From assembly GCA_016946835.1 (NCBI GenBank), contig JACVTC010000001.1, positions 1,935,001 through 1,980,000 on the forward strand: DNA of 45,000 bases, given 5' to 3'. Shown here one piece after another: positions 44,280 to 45,000 of this stretch (position 1 is the stretch's first letter; the number at the start of each line of letters is the position of its first letter). The notes under the pieces were generated by a model, which was not told the DNA's origin, did not search any database, and saw only the letters and a program-made list of their open reading frames with translations. Origin of the DNA: Neocallimastix lanati (nom. inval.) (Eukaryota; Neocallimastigomycota; Neocallimastigomycetes; Neocallimastigales; Neocallimastigaceae). Made by a program: the position numbers and the translations under genes.

Positions 44280-44410
44280 TAATAAAAAAAAATAATAATA
44301 TAAATAATAATAATAATAATAATAATTAATAATAATAATTAATAATAATTAATAATAACAATTAATAATAACAATTAATAATAATAAATAATAATAATAA
44401 ATAATAATTA
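44213..44410. repeat. ATT / AAT trinucleotide tract
   Basis: (ATT)n up to 44237, then inverted into (AATA/AAT)n from about 44249 to 44408 with ATTAAT interruptions, at the outer edge of the right inverted-repeat arm. Confidence 0.9.
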
Positions 44411-45000
44411 TCCCACTATCGGTAGAAACACACAAATGTTAATAAGTAATTATATATTTTATTATATTATATATTTATTTATACCAAAGTGAACTCATAT
44501 TTAATATTAACTTTGATAAATAATAATGTGATTTAAATGGAATTATATATACATTAAAAACAACAGGTTTTAATACGACCCTCAACAAAACGGAAGAGCC
44601 GAAAGGGCCGAAAGGGTAACTAAGTATTACCTTCTCAGAAATATAAATTTAAATAGTTTTCTTTTAAAAAATAAGAATCAAGTTTACCCATTAAAGGATT
44701 TGAATATTCAAAATCAAAATTTTAATTATTTAAATAGAAATTATATACAAAATAATAATAATATATTTAAATAATAATATTATATTTATAATAATAATTG
44801 TTAAGATGTCAATAAAAAATATGATGTGTACAAAAAAAAAAAAATGTATTATTGTATTATTACATAATTAAATTTTATATACTATTTATTTATATATATA
44901 TATAATTCAATAAAAATCTTTAAAAAGACTTCAACTTTTAATTTTATAAAATAGTTTTCCTTTTTTTATATTTTTAACATACAAGTTATTACTTAACCAA
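44411..45000. other. Window end: spacer with a G/C-rich island
   Basis: Mostly A/T, but 44572-44620 is unusually G/C-rich and contains a perfect 9-base direct repeat GCCGAAAGG at 44598-44606 and 44607-44615. The 10-mer AAGAGCCGAA also occurs in the left arm of the nearby inverted repeat (43310-43319). No gene or RNA is recognised. Confidence 0.5.

Overview
The window looks like nuclear DNA of a eukaryote with extremely AT-rich spacers. The best match is an anaerobic gut fungus (Neocallimastigomycota). Three things point there: intergenic DNA that is almost wholly A/T with long homopolymers and microsatellites; intronless, more GC-rich coding islands; and secreted proteins ending in a textbook fungal family-1 cellulose-binding module (CBM1) of the [14 protein letters not shown] type. 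The assignment is inference from composition and protein style. No rRNA or species marker is visible.

Layout. 0-3 kb: relics of a non-LTR (LINE-type) retrotransposon on + (endonuclease and reverse transcriptase pieces, frameshifted, internally deleted), then a decayed secreted-protein gene on -. 4.5-6.4 kb: an Hsp70-family gene on +. 7.15-21.1 kb: a four-unit tandem array (units about 2.5-4 kb), each unit carrying an Hsp70 gene on -. Units 1, 2 and 4 have full 612-codon genes; unit 3 has a 0.5 kb remnant with two internal deletions. Every unit repeats the same flanks: a decayed Cys-rich segment downstream and a heat-shock-element-like box upstream. 21.7-22.4 kb: an older Hsp70 pseudogene of the other subtype. 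23.7-26.1 kb: a decayed, then an intact, secreted Lys-Thr-Leu-Pro (KTLP) repeat protein with a C-terminal CBM1. 29.2-29.7 kb: a second LINE fragment. 30.4-32.3 kb: two tandem broken copies of an unrecognised family with a CPxxCxC motif and a hydrophobic segment. 32.9-34.2 kb: a second intact KTLP-CBM1 gene with a different repeat unit. 34.2-38.0 kb: gene-poor AT-rich DNA. 38.0-39.9 kb: another full Hsp70 gene on -. 40-45 kb: satellites, a decayed unknown gene and a 1.3 kb inverted-repeat structure.

Two themes dominate. First, a local expansion of divergent Hsp70s: five full-length genes plus two pseudogenes, all lacking the C-terminal EEVD of cytosolic Hsp70. They fall into an array subtype (three genes and a remnant) and an A/F subtype (4.5 kb, 38 kb and the 22 kb relic). 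One array copy has substitutions in both phosphate-binding loops and may be ATPase-defective. Second, a family of CBM1-anchored, lysine-rich repeat proteins whose ends are conserved while the repeat block has been replaced; this looks like a fast-evolving surface or extracellular polymer that binds plant cell wall. No operon logic applies. The shared story is tandem duplication, gene conversion and decay in a repeat-rich chromosome region.
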